From: NIOZ-UU13 sp049287505
GTDB lineage: Bacteria > Planctomycetota > Phycisphaerae > Sedimentisphaerales > Anaerobacaceae
Direction: 5' to 3'
Assembly: GCA_049287505.1 (NCBI GenBank)
Contig: JBAQFY010000358.1
Coordinates: 1-7,593, forward strand
DNA: 7,593 bases
Below are positions 1 to 5,307 of the stretch, in pieces. The position numbers were made by a program, and so were the translations under genes. Position 1 is the first letter of the stretch; the number at the start of each line of letters is the position of its first letter. Under the pieces are notes generated by a model. The model saw only the letters and a list, made by a program, of their open reading frames with translations. It was not told the origin of the DNA and did no database searches.

Positions 1-906
1 GGACTGATTGACCTGGAATGTGCCTTCGGCGCCGTCGTTGACATCATCAAAATTATCGCCGAAGTACACATTGTGCGAGACCGCAAGAGCTCCCGGTAAC
101 CAGCTAAGGTTCACCCATGTATCCGGATGGAGGGCACCATCTTCCGGGCTGGGGCCCAGGGCGTAAGGCCATACCTCACCTTCCATCGCGCCCATTATTT
201 CGGGCACCGACAAGGCATGGTCGTAAATCCTTACATCATCAATCGCGCCAATCCAGTCGCAGCCCCACCCGTCCGAGCCGATGAGGACAGGGGTACTGCT
301 GCTGGTAATTTGGCCCATCGGGGTCGAATCGGTCTGCTCTCCATTGAGATAGCATTTCAGCGTCGTGCCGTCAAACGAGCACGCGATATGGCACCACTCG
401 TAGCGCTCCAGGTTTCTGCCGACGAAGGCCCAGGCCCTGGGCGACGTATTGAATGTGAACGCCATGTAGGGCTGAGGAGCGCCGCCCCACCCGTATCGAA
501 CCTGATAGCTCCAACTGGGACTCATATTCTGATCCGCCTTGGCCATTGGCGCTGTCTCACCGCCAGCTGTGCCCTTTCCCTCCGGGTCATCCGCGTCAGG
601 TCTTATCCAGAGGGCTATGGAGGTCGGACCGGTAATGTCCAGGCTGGCGTCATTGCCGCAATCGATATAGTCCCCGCCGCCACCGGCGGCGCCCAATCCA
701 TGGAACTCCAGGGCTGTCCCACCGACGCCGGCAATCCATGTGGGATTGCCCACGATGGTCCCATCGTTGCCATTACCGCTCGAATCGGCAGCGACTGTGC
801 CCGACCCATCGTCGAGCGTCCAGTGGCCTACCAGATCCGCGCATACACTGCCTGGAACGCTCAGCACAAGAATAGAAGAAATCAGATAAATCAACTTTCT
901 ACACAT
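1..906 (-). CDS. Secreted LamG-domain protein, N-terminal part (runs off left edge)
   Basis: The minus-strand frame stays open from an ATG at 906 to the window edge, giving 302 residues without a stop. A GGAGG ribosome site (913-917) lies six bases before the ATG. Residues 1-23 form a Sec signal peptide: Arg3-Lys4, a hydrophobic stretch rich in Leu/Ile/Val, and a V-C-A cleavage site before Asp24. Residues 24 to about 236 look like a LamG/concanavalin A-like jelly-roll: GHWTLDDGSG at the start, SIALWIRPD in the middle, WCHIACSFDG and LKCYLNGE, then IGAIDDVRIYDHALS at the end, all typical of this fold. From about 250 a second region begins (WVNLSWLPGALAVSHNVYFG), a fibronectin-like linker often seen in planctomycete surface proteins. 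It is probably an exported carbohydrate-binding or adhesion protein; the ligand cannot be told and any C-terminal enzyme or sorting domain lies outside. Confidence 0.88.
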   Translation of the reverse strand, partial: MCRKLIYLISSILVLSVPGSVCADLVGHWTLDDGSGTVAADSSGNGNDGTIVGNPTWIAGVGGTALEFHGLGAAGGGGDYIDCGNDASLDITGPTSIALWIRPDADDPEGKGTAGGETAPMAKADQNMSPSWSYQVRYGWGGAPQPYMAFTFNTSPRAWAFVGRNLERYEWCHIACSFDGTTLKCYLNGEQTDSTPMGQITSSSTPVLIGSDGWGCDWIGAIDDVRIYDHALSVPEIMGAMEGEVWPYALGPSPEDGALHPDTWVNLSWLPGALAVSHNVYFGDNFDDVNDGAEGTFQVNQS

Positions 907-998
907 AATAATCCTCCTTCAGAAAAATATTGGTTGTCAATTGAAATGTAAGATGTTTTCACTGCAAAGCACAAAGTTCTTCTTAAAACATGTGTTCT

Positions 999-1018
999 TT
1001 ACATAATATCTCCTCCTC
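999..1018 (-). promoter_or_regulatory. Strong Shine-Dalgarno followed by an ATG-TAA start-stop in the LamG leader
   Basis: On the minus strand a GAGGAGGA site (1011-1018) sits six bases before ATG (1004-1002), and that ATG is followed at once by TAA (1001-999). The arrangement is as good a ribosome site as that of the LamG gene itself, 93 bases downstream. It could be a ribosome landing or parking site in the leader, or chance or a gene relic. Only the sequence arrangement is seen; the role is inferred. Confidence 0.35.
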
Positions 1019-1075
1019 TACAGAAAAACACAAATATTCCACACCTCAGAGGACAGGATTCAGCAAATATCTACC

Positions 1076-1134
1076 CATTCGAGTCTTCGACTACGCTCAG
1101 GGCAGAATTTCCTTCGCTCAAGGCTTCGGCTAAT
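1076..1134. repeat. Dispersed intergenic repeat of the CTTCGACTACGCTCAGG type
   Basis: The stretch holds CTTCGACTACGCTCAGGG and then CTTCGCTCAAGGCTTCGG, two related copies in tandem. Words of this kind recur between genes in many bacterial genomes. A related piece (CTTCACTTCGCTCATAATGA on the minus strand) occurs just upstream of pgsA in this window. It lies in the predicted LamG leader. The family assignment rests on memory of the motif, not on a search. Confidence 0.4.
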
Positions 1135-1137
1135 TAA

Positions 1138-1167
1138 GGTCAGGCTCTACGCCCTTCCAGCCTGACC
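1138..1167 (-). other. Perfect 9-bp hairpin at the predicted 5' end of the LamG transcript
   Basis: GGTCAGGCT (1138-1146) and AGCCTGACC (1159-1167) are exact reverse complements separated by a 12-base loop. On the plus strand it is followed by AATTTTATTT and so resembles a terminator, but no plus-strand gene ends here. On the minus strand the hairpin begins eight bases beyond the candidate -10 box at 1175-1180, just where transcription would start. A 5'-end stem can protect mRNA; that role is inferred. Confidence 0.5.
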
Positions 1168-1174
1168 AATTTTA

Positions 1175-1204
1175 TTTATAACAGATTAACCCTCTCCTCG
1201 TCAA
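1175..1204 (-). promoter_or_regulatory. Candidate sigma70-type promoter for the LamG gene
   Basis: Read on the minus strand: TTGACG (1204-1199), an 18-base spacer, then TATAAA (1180-1175). Each box matches five of six consensus bases. It is the best promoter-like pair I found upstream of the LamG start and would give a leader of about 260 nt. Planctomycete housekeeping promoters are assumed here to follow the general consensus. Confidence 0.5.
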
Positions 1205-1255
1205 GTAAAACTTGTGCAAACTTCCGTTATGGCAACCATTTACCCATTTTCGCAC

Positions 1256-1316
1256 CCGCCGTGGCTCGCTTGGAGGAGCCAAGTCGCGACAGGTCGGCAA
1301 AGAAATAGCAATTTCT
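1256..1316. repeat. Compact multi-stem structured element, function unknown
   Basis: Three complementary pairs lie close together: an outer GCCG/CGGC, an inner TGGCTC (1262-1267) with GAGCCA (1276-1281), and AGAAAT (1301-1306) with ATTTCT (1311-1316) around a four-base loop. GTCGCGAC lies between them. It is markedly richer in G and C than its AT-rich surroundings, which suggests an inserted repeat or a small structured RNA. I recognise no known RNA family in it. Confidence 0.3.
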
Positions 1317-1388
1317 GATAGTGTAAACCTTATAACCGGCTGTAGATAATCCTACAACGCCATTTAACAGTAAAAAATGGTTTTGACC

Positions 1389-1563
1389 TTAAAATCCGAA
1401 GCACGAAACTCGAAATCCTAAACAATATCAAATTCTCAAAATCCGAATTTTCAAAACAAAAAGTCGAGTTCCTACTGACGGCACAGACTTGACGTTTTGG
1501 TCATTTGAAATTTTGGTAATTCGGATTTGTTTAGTGCCTCGATATTCGGATTTCGGATTTTAA
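1389..1563. repeat. AT-rich foldback (MITE-like) inverted repeat
   Basis: The ends are exact 12-bp inverted copies: TTAAAATCCGAA at 1389-1400 and TTCGGATTTTAA at 1552-1563. Similarity continues imperfectly inward for about 70 bases on each side, with shared words such as CTAAACAA and ATCCGAATT, leaving a central loop of about 27 bases. The block codes for nothing evident and carries no transposase. It is the kind of small non-autonomous or palindromic repeat common between genes in planctomycetes. No clear target-site duplication is visible beyond the terminal TTAA. The rest of 1317-1388 and 1564-1690 is AT-rich and shows no gene. Confidence 0.6.
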
Positions 1564-1690
1564 ATAACTGACATAACACTTTATATAACAAAAGCTTATC
1601 GTCATCGAACAAATCTAAGTAGCGTTGTAGTACTAAAGTAAGAAGGAAAAAACACTCCTAAATATTTAAGCTAAAAGCACCCATCCGCCC

Positions 1691-1733
1691 GCGCCCCCTT
1701 GTCTGTTGTCGCCGACAGCAAAGAGGGTGGCGC
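1691..1733 (-). terminator. Possible terminator hairpin after the ribBA-lipoprotein operon
   Basis: GCGCC (1691-1695) pairs with GGCGC (1729-1733). Inside, CCC (1696-1698) pairs with GGG (1725-1727) and CTGT (1703-1706) with ACAG (1715-1718). The hairpin begins about 20 bases after the stop codon of the minus-strand lipoprotein gene, a normal terminator place. The stem is imperfect and only a short TTTT follows at some distance, so it may be a weak terminator or a repeat. Confidence 0.35.
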
Positions 1734-1753
1734 AGGCAAAGGTCTCAAGAGAA

Positions 1754-2350
1754 TCATTTTGTGAGCTTAAGGGCGAATTCGTCTGAAAGACGCCTGCCGG
1801 TTGGGCATAGACACGTTACCTGTAATATGTAGCTCAGGTTTGCGGCTGACTCGAAAGGCAAATTGAACTCATAAGCCCTCAAAAAATCCCGCCAGTATTC
1901 GTCATTTGCAACCGGGTCAGTTAAATCAACATCCGGCCAAATAATAACTCTCTTTCCTTTAGGCTCAGCCGAGCGATGAGCTCTTTGGTACAATTCAAAA
2001 CGAAATACGCAGGGTGATTTAATCTGAGAACCGAAAGAATCCATCAAACTAACGTAAAGATTTATATTAGCCTGTCGGGCATCGTTGGAGCCGATAAATT
2101 CAGTTAGCGGCATAATACTGATTTTTGCCGGGGCAAAATGAGAATAAACAGAAAGCCTTTCAAAATCGTTATCAGTCTCCGTAGTGAGTTCAGAAAGCCC
2201 CGGCATCTGCTCACAACCGGCGCCCCCCAAAAGCATTGCCAGAAGACAGACAACAGAGGACAGAGGACAGAGAGCTGAAGACATCTGATTTCTGATTTCT
2301 GGCTTCTGATTTCTGACTTCTGATTTCTGACTTCTGATTTCTGACTTCAT
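1754..2350 (-). CDS. Putative lipoprotein of unknown function, translationally coupled to ribBA
   Basis: The gene encodes 198 residues, and its ATG (2350-2348) overlaps the ribBA stop in the ATGA arrangement, so translation is probably coupled. Residues 2-22 are three copies of a heptapeptide of the form K-[SP]-E-[IV]-R-[SN]-Q, made by a 7-nt DNA repeat. Residues 24-41 form a hydrophobic stretch ending at G-A-G-C with Cys46, a somewhat atypical lipobox, so export and lipid attachment are likely but not certain. The mature part has an FERLSVYSHFAP-KISIMPLTEF start, SFGSQIKSPCVFRFELY, and YWRDFLRAYEFNLPF near the end; I recognise no named domain. An internal ATG at 2284 (Met23) is a possible alternative start, but it would lack the positive charges a signal peptide needs. 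The repeat-derived N-terminus is unlike the rest of the protein. Known context gives no function. Confidence 0.72.
   Translation of the reverse strand: MKSEIRSQKSEVRNQKPEIRNQMSSALCPLSSVVCLLAMLLGGAGCEQMPGLSELTTETDNDFERLSVYSHFAPAKISIMPLTEFIGSNDARQANINLYVSLMDSFGSQIKSPCVFRFELYQRAHRSAEPKGKRVIIWPDVDLTDPVANDEYWRDFLRAYEFNLPFESAANLSYILQVTCLCPTGRRLSDEFALKLTK
2238..2272 (-). repeat. CT-rich heptanucleotide array (five units) inside the signal peptide
   Basis: Read on the minus strand, five consecutive 7-base units follow each other: CTCTGTC, CTCTGTC, CTCTGTT, GTCTGTC, TTCTGGC. They encode Cys, Leu, Ser and Val residues of the hydrophobic part of the lipoprotein's signal peptide. The strand is pyrimidine-rich, in contrast to the purine-rich array only 13 bases away. 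Confidence 0.7.
2286..2348 (-). repeat. Heptanucleotide array (nine units) at the start of the lipoprotein gene
   Basis: Nine 7-base units of the form GAAGTCA or GAAATCA run without a break from the G of the ATG: the two forms alternate, with one GAAGCCA and a final GAAATCA pair. Nine units make 63 bases, exactly 21 codons, so the frame is kept into Met23. Since 7 is not divisible by 3, gaining or losing one or two units would shift the frame. Read as protein, three units give one heptapeptide. Confidence 0.8.
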
Positions 2351-3588
2351 AAATCCTCATCAAGCATGTGGCCAAGGAGGTGTTTTTTCGTTCGCAAATA
2401 TTCGATATTGTGTTTGCCCGGCTCAGCTCTCAGCGGTATCTGCTCAACAATCTTTATACCATAAACCTCAAGGCGGCTAATCTTCTTTGGATTGTTTGTC
2501 AGTATGCGTATCTTCCTGAGTCCCAAATCGCGACAGATTTGGGCACCGATTCCATAATCGCGTTTGTCAGCCATAAAGCCTAATTTCAGATTGGCCTCAA
2601 CAGTATCAAGGCCCTGCTCCTGAAGCTTATAAGCACGGAGTTTGTTGGTCAGGCCGATGCCTCTACCCTCTTGCCGCAGGTAAATCAAGGCACCTTTGCC
2701 GGCTTCTTCTATCATCTTCATCGCAGTTATCAATTGATAGCCGCACTCGCATCTCTGCGAATGAAACAAATCGCCGGTCATACATTCTGAATGCACCCTG
2801 ACCAACACAGACTCATCATGCTCGATGGGTTTGCCATTTTCATCGAGCCGGCCGACACCGCCTTTGCACAATGCCAGATGGGGCTCGGCTGAGGTGATGC
2901 TCTTATAGCCGATAAGTGTAAATTCCCCGTAGTCGGTAGGTAAATTGACGCACTCAAGGCGCTCGATTTGACTTTCACGTTGAATACGATATTCTATGAG
3001 CTTGGTGATTGAGGCAATTTTGAGGTTATGCTTCTCGCAGAATTTCAACAGCTCCGGTACGCGTGCCATCGAGCCGTCCTCGTTCATAATTTCACAGATG
3101 ACACCGGCCGGCTTTAAAGACGCTAAACGCATTAAATCAACTGCGCCTTCGGTCTGCCCTGCTCGAATGAGCACTCCGCCTTCACGAGCACGCAGCGGAA
3201 ACACATGGCCGGGACGAACAAGGTCGCCCGGCCTGGCACCATCAGCAGTTGCCGCCTGAATCGTCTGCGCCCGGTCGGCAGCGCTGATACCTGTGCTTAC
3301 TCCTTCGGCTGCGTCAATACTGACCGTGAACGCCGTCCCAAAACGGGCGGTACTGTCAACGGTCTGCGGATAAAGACCAAGCGAATCACACTTTTCAGCC
3401 GTCAGTGGCAGACAAATAAGACCACGACCGAACCTGGCCATAAAGTTAATAATCTGAGGAGTTACCTTCTCGGCAGCGCAGACCAGGTCGCCTTCGTTCT
3501 CACGGTCTTCCGCATCAACAAGGACAATCATTTTGCCGTGGCGAAGCTCATCCAGAACCTCCGGTATTTCGCTAAATTGTACAGCCAC
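2347..3588 (-). CDS. ribBA: Bifunctional 3,4-dihydroxy-2-butanone 4-phosphate synthase / GTP cyclohydrolase II
   Basis: This cytoplasmic enzyme makes both precursors at the head of riboflavin synthesis: the four-carbon unit from ribulose 5-phosphate (RibB half) and the pyrimidine from GTP (RibA half). The 413 residues match the usual fused length. RibB occupies about 1-202, with the acidic metal-binding D-A-E-D-R-E-N (25-31), GHVFPLRAREGGVLIRAGQTE (127-147 region) and the CEIMNEDGSMAR segment (165-176). RibA follows from about 208: zinc cysteines 269, 280 and 282 in SECMTGDLFHSQRCECG, the R-Q-E-G-R-G-I-G-L loop (305-313), the A-D-K-R-D catalytic stretch (340-344) and LTNNPKK (363-369). All key residues are present. 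The GTG start at 3588 is chosen because an in-frame TGA lies 12 bases upstream; its ribosome site is weak. It sits 72 bases after pgsA, and no FMN riboswitch fits that gap. Confidence 0.96.
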   Translation of the reverse strand: MAVQFSEIPEVLDELRHGKMIVLVDAEDRENEGDLVCAAEKVTPQIINFMARFGRGLICLPLTAEKCDSLGLYPQTVDSTARFGTAFTVSIDAAEGVSTGISAADRAQTIQAATADGARPGDLVRPGHVFPLRAREGGVLIRAGQTEGAVDLMRLASLKPAGVICEIMNEDGSMARVPELLKFCEKHNLKIASITKLIEYRIQRESQIERLECVNLPTDYGEFTLIGYKSITSAEPHLALCKGGVGRLDENGKPIEHDESVLVRVHSECMTGDLFHSQRCECGYQLITAMKMIEEAGKGALIYLRQEGRGIGLTNKLRAYKLQEQGLDTVEANLKLGFMADKRDYGIGAQICRDLGLRKIRILTNNPKKISRLEVYGIKIVEQIPLRAEPGKHNIEYLRTKKHLLGHMLDEDL

Positions 3589-3660
3589 GTTCTTATCTCA
3601 TACTTGACATTTCGTGTTTTTGGTTTCGATATGTGAATCGCCGGTTTTAAATACTATCAG

Positions 3661-4290
3661 CTAAGAACTATTGTTCGCCAGGCTTTGTTCATACCGTTCA
3701 ATATATCGACTTCCGTTGCGAATGTAAATAAGCGTTGTCAAAATAGCGGTACTGGCAGCCGACCACCAGAGAACCCGCAAAAACCAAATCCAGCCGGGCA
3801 AAACACCGGAGACCTCAGGAGCTATCAGAATTCCCGCTACCATCGACAACTGCAGGGTAGTGGCAAGCTTGCCGATGAATACAGGAGCGATGTGAATCCG
3901 TGAAGTTATAAGATAAACAATAGTAAAACCAATAAACAAAAACAAGTCCTTGCCGATTATCAAAACCACAACCGTCGGCGGCAGCAGAAATTCTTCAACA
4001 TGCCCACGCTGCGAGGCCAACAGCAGGCACGCACAGGTCATAAGCAGCTTGTCGGCAATGGGGTCAAGAAAAGCACCGAGCTTGGTAATCTGTTTTATCC
4101 TGCGAGCCAAATAGCCATCGATGCCGTCGCTTATCGCCATAGCTAAAAAAATGACGGTTGAAACATACCGCATTGCGTTCCGTGCATCGGTGCTAAGTGC
4201 AGGGTCATTTATCTTCAACATAAAGCTGACAAACGGAACTATCAGCAATATCCTTAAAATCGTAATCCGACTGGCCCAGCTTAGCTTCAT
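3661..4290 (-). CDS. pgsA: CDP-diacylglycerol-glycerol-3-phosphate 3-phosphatidyltransferase (phosphatidylglycerophosphate synthase)
   Basis: This inner-membrane enzyme transfers the phosphatidyl group from CDP-diacylglycerol to glycerol 3-phosphate, the committed step to phosphatidylglycerol and cardiolipin. The CDP-alcohol phosphatidyltransferase signature D-G-x2-A-R-x8-G-x3-D-x3-D is complete (Asp58 to Asp80), with Asp55 before it. GKLATTLQ (140-147 region), typical of PgsA, supports this over other members of the superfamily. Several hydrophobic segments (about 11-25, 43-54, 81-93, 105-128, 148-158, 165-190) fit a six-helix membrane protein. I start at ATG 4290 (209 residues, usual length), preceded by AAGG nine bases away. 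The frame is open to a TTG at 4338 and an ATG at 4308, but neither has a ribosome site and the added part reads through a dispersed repeat. The substrate is assigned by similarity; phosphatidylserine or cardiolipin synthase is less likely. Confidence 0.92.
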   Translation of the reverse strand: MKLSWASRITILRILLIVPFVSFMLKINDPALSTDARNAMRYVSTVIFLAMAISDGIDGYLARRIKQITKLGAFLDPIADKLLMTCACLLLASQRGHVEEFLLPPTVVVLIIGKDLFLFIGFTIVYLITSRIHIAPVFIGKLATTLQLSMVAGILIAPEVSGVLPGWIWFLRVLWWSAASTAILTTLIYIRNGSRYIERYEQSLANNSS

Positions 4291-4301
4291 AGACACATAC
4301 C

Positions 4302-4329
4302 TTGTCATTATGAGCGAAGTGAAGAATCT
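4302..4329. repeat. Copy of a common dispersed repeat just upstream of pgsA
   Basis: On the minus strand this reads ATTCTTCACTTCGCTCATAA followed by TGACAA. Sequences of this form recur between genes in many bacterial genomes, usually as ATTCTTCGCTTCGCTCAGAATGACA. It ends 12 bases before the chosen pgsA ATG and lies inside the transcript leader. It provides an ATG (4308) in frame with pgsA. Recognition is from memory. Confidence 0.4.
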
Positions 4330-4403
4330 ATCTGCCAAATGTTATACGCTATCCCACGAGCTGGTAACAATAGCAGTAACTTTCTTCAATAGTAATGGAG
4401 ACT

Positions 4404-4432
4404 ATGTTAAGGAGAAAACCGCTATTTGGCAA
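4404..4432 (-). promoter_or_regulatory. Candidate promoter for pgsA-ribBA-lipoprotein
   Basis: On the minus strand TTGCCA (4432-4427) and TAACAT (4409-4404) are separated by 17 bases, five and four of six matches to consensus. The leader to the pgsA ATG would be about 107 nt. The rest of the gap 4433-4527 shows no gene or recognised element. The -10 box is only fair. Confidence 0.35.
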
Positions 4433-4527
4433 GAAATAGATTAGCAGAGAAATAGTAGGCAATCACAAACCTACCCGACTATGAAAACAGAAATCCAGAA
4501 ACGTATTGGCGAGGTGGATTCCCGCTG

Positions 4528-4570
4528 GAGTTTATCCCACACAGAGTTTATCCCGCACTTTGATGCGGGG
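4528..4570. repeat. Direct repeat plus hairpin between the small lipoprotein gene and pgsA
   Basis: GAGTTTATCCC occurs twice, at 4528-4538 and 4544-4554. The second copy runs into a hairpin, CCCGCA (4552-4557) and TGCGGG (4564-4569) around a six-base loop. It lies 20 bases after the stop of the minus-strand lipoprotein gene, so the stem could help end that transcript, but no run of T follows on the minus strand. It looks more like a dispersed palindromic repeat. Confidence 0.4.
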
Positions 4571-4590
4571 ATGAGTGGCAAGAACGCCAG

Positions 4591-5016
4591 CTAATACTTA
4601 TTCTTTTCAAGTCCGAGGCCACGGCCGGGATGCTCTTTCGATTTACCTTTGCCCTTGCCTTCGCCCTTATCTCTGGCCCGAAGACCGGGAGGCAGCGAGT
4701 CCTCGGATATAGACTCCCACGGACCGTCAATATGGACGCCCGCTTCCCAGTGCGGCTCACGATAGCGGTAATAGTGGCCATCGAAATAGAAATGGAGGGG
4801 AAAATCTACGACAACATAGACGCCGCGGCCCGAATCATAAACAAGCTCCACCCCCTCGTATTTGTGGCGATAACCATGCGCCGGAGCATGTGGGGGAGGT
4901 CCGTGTTTGTGCCCGCGGCCCGACCCCGCACCAATCGAAAAGCTCTCGCATGAGACAAGCATAAGTGTTGCACAAGCCAGGACAACCGTCGATAAGGATA
5001 AGAATTTAAATCTCAT
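4591..5016 (-). CDS. Small His- and Tyr-rich lipoprotein, function unknown
   Basis: The gene encodes 141 residues. The signal peptide has Arg2 and Lys4, a hydrophobic core, and a canonical lipobox L-V-S-C with Cys23, so it is very probably a lipid-anchored envelope protein. The mature part starts with a flexible Gly/His/Pro region (GHKHGPPPHAPAHGYRHKY, about 35-53), then VELVYDSGRGVYVVV, a Tyr-rich HFYFDGHYYRY and HIDGPWESI-LPPGL, and ends in a charged Gly/Lys tail (KGEGKGKGKSK). Similar small exported proteins with a YDSG-VYVVV and YYRY pattern exist in other bacteria without assigned function. The His-rich segment could bind metal, but nothing proves it. ATG 5016 is chosen because GAGGGA lies six bases upstream and the signal peptide begins there; an in-frame ATG at 5076 would add 20 residues that spoil the signal peptide. 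Confidence 0.78.
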   Translation of the reverse strand: MRFKFLSLSTVVLACATLMLVSCESFSIGAGSGRGHKHGPPPHAPAHGYRHKYEGVELVYDSGRGVYVVVDFPLHFYFDGHYYRYREPHWEAGVHIDGPWESISEDSLPPGLRARDKGEGKGKGKSKEHPGRGLGLEKNKY

Positions 5017-5017
5017 A

Positions 5018-5100
5018 ATTAGTCCCTCGTAACATTTAGAAAAAAGGTGGGGCAAGCCCCCCCTACCTGACTTCATTGCTAATCCCTCTTAACATTTCAG
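5018..5100 (-). repeat. Duplicated ribosome-site segment flanking a palindrome
   Basis: Two near-identical 21-22 base segments, 5019-5039 and 5079-5100, share TCCCTC and TAACATTT with few differences. On the minus strand each contains AAATGTTA-GAGGGA followed after six or seven bases by an ATG. Between them lies a G/C palindrome at 5046-5067 (GGGGC-AA-GCCCC core with GGT and ACC ends). The layout resembles an insertion with target duplication, or a local duplication, around a small palindromic repeat. Confidence 0.6.
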
Positions 5101-5137
5101 TAATCAATACCCTGCAACAATCGTCATACCTTCATAA

Positions 5138-5165
5138 AATATAATACAAATTCAAAACGAATCAA
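5138..5165 (-). promoter_or_regulatory. Candidate promoter for the small lipoprotein gene
   Basis: On the minus strand TTGATT (5165-5160), a 16-base spacer and TATATT (5143-5138) match consensus in four and five of six positions, within an AT-rich stretch. It would transcribe the duplicated ribosome-site region and then the lipoprotein gene. AT-richness makes chance matches likely. Confidence 0.35.
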
Positions 5166-5216
5166 CAGTTATTGTAAAAAAGGAAAAATCCCGTAATATC
5201 TTACCGGCTTAATTTA

Positions 5217-5244
5217 TTGATGTAAACCGCCATACTGATACAAT
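5217..5244 (+). promoter_or_regulatory. Candidate promoter for the GspF-like gene
   Basis: TTGATG (5217-5222), a 16-base spacer, then TACAAT (5239-5244), four and five of six matches. Transcription would start near 5251, leaving a leader of about 57 nt to the GTG at 5308. It is divergent from the candidate promoter at 5138-5165. Confidence 0.4.
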
Positions 5245-5307
5245 CAAAAGGATACTTCTGAGCATAAAACTATCAGTGCATTATTGCGGATACAAAAGAG
5301 GCTTGTC

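Noticed and set aside
127..951. Long plus-strand open frame of 274 codons
   Set aside because: It lies opposite the LamG gene, whose signal peptide, domain motifs and ribosome site are clear. The plus-strand product resembles no family.
1138..1177. Rho-independent terminator on the plus strand
   Set aside because: Stem plus T-rich tail fits in form, but no plus-strand gene precedes it, and a good minus-strand promoter overlaps the T-rich part.
1256..1316. Cyclic di-GMP riboswitch or tRNA-like element
   Set aside because: Several stems are present, but the conserved GEMM core is absent and no anticodon or T-arm pattern can be laid out on either strand.
2238..2348. CRISPR-like array
   Set aside because: Units are seven bases long and directly adjacent, without spacers; it is a tandem heptamer array.
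2996..3636. Plus-strand open frames opposite ribBA
   Set aside because: They are antisense to well-conserved ribBA motifs and have no recognisable protein features.
3589..3660. FMN riboswitch before ribBA
   Set aside because: The gap to pgsA is only 72 bases and none of the conserved FMN-aptamer words are present.
4121..4444. Plus-strand open frame of 107 codons over the pgsA start
   Set aside because: No ribosome site, and half of it is antisense to pgsA membrane helices; the remainder is repeat and leader sequence.
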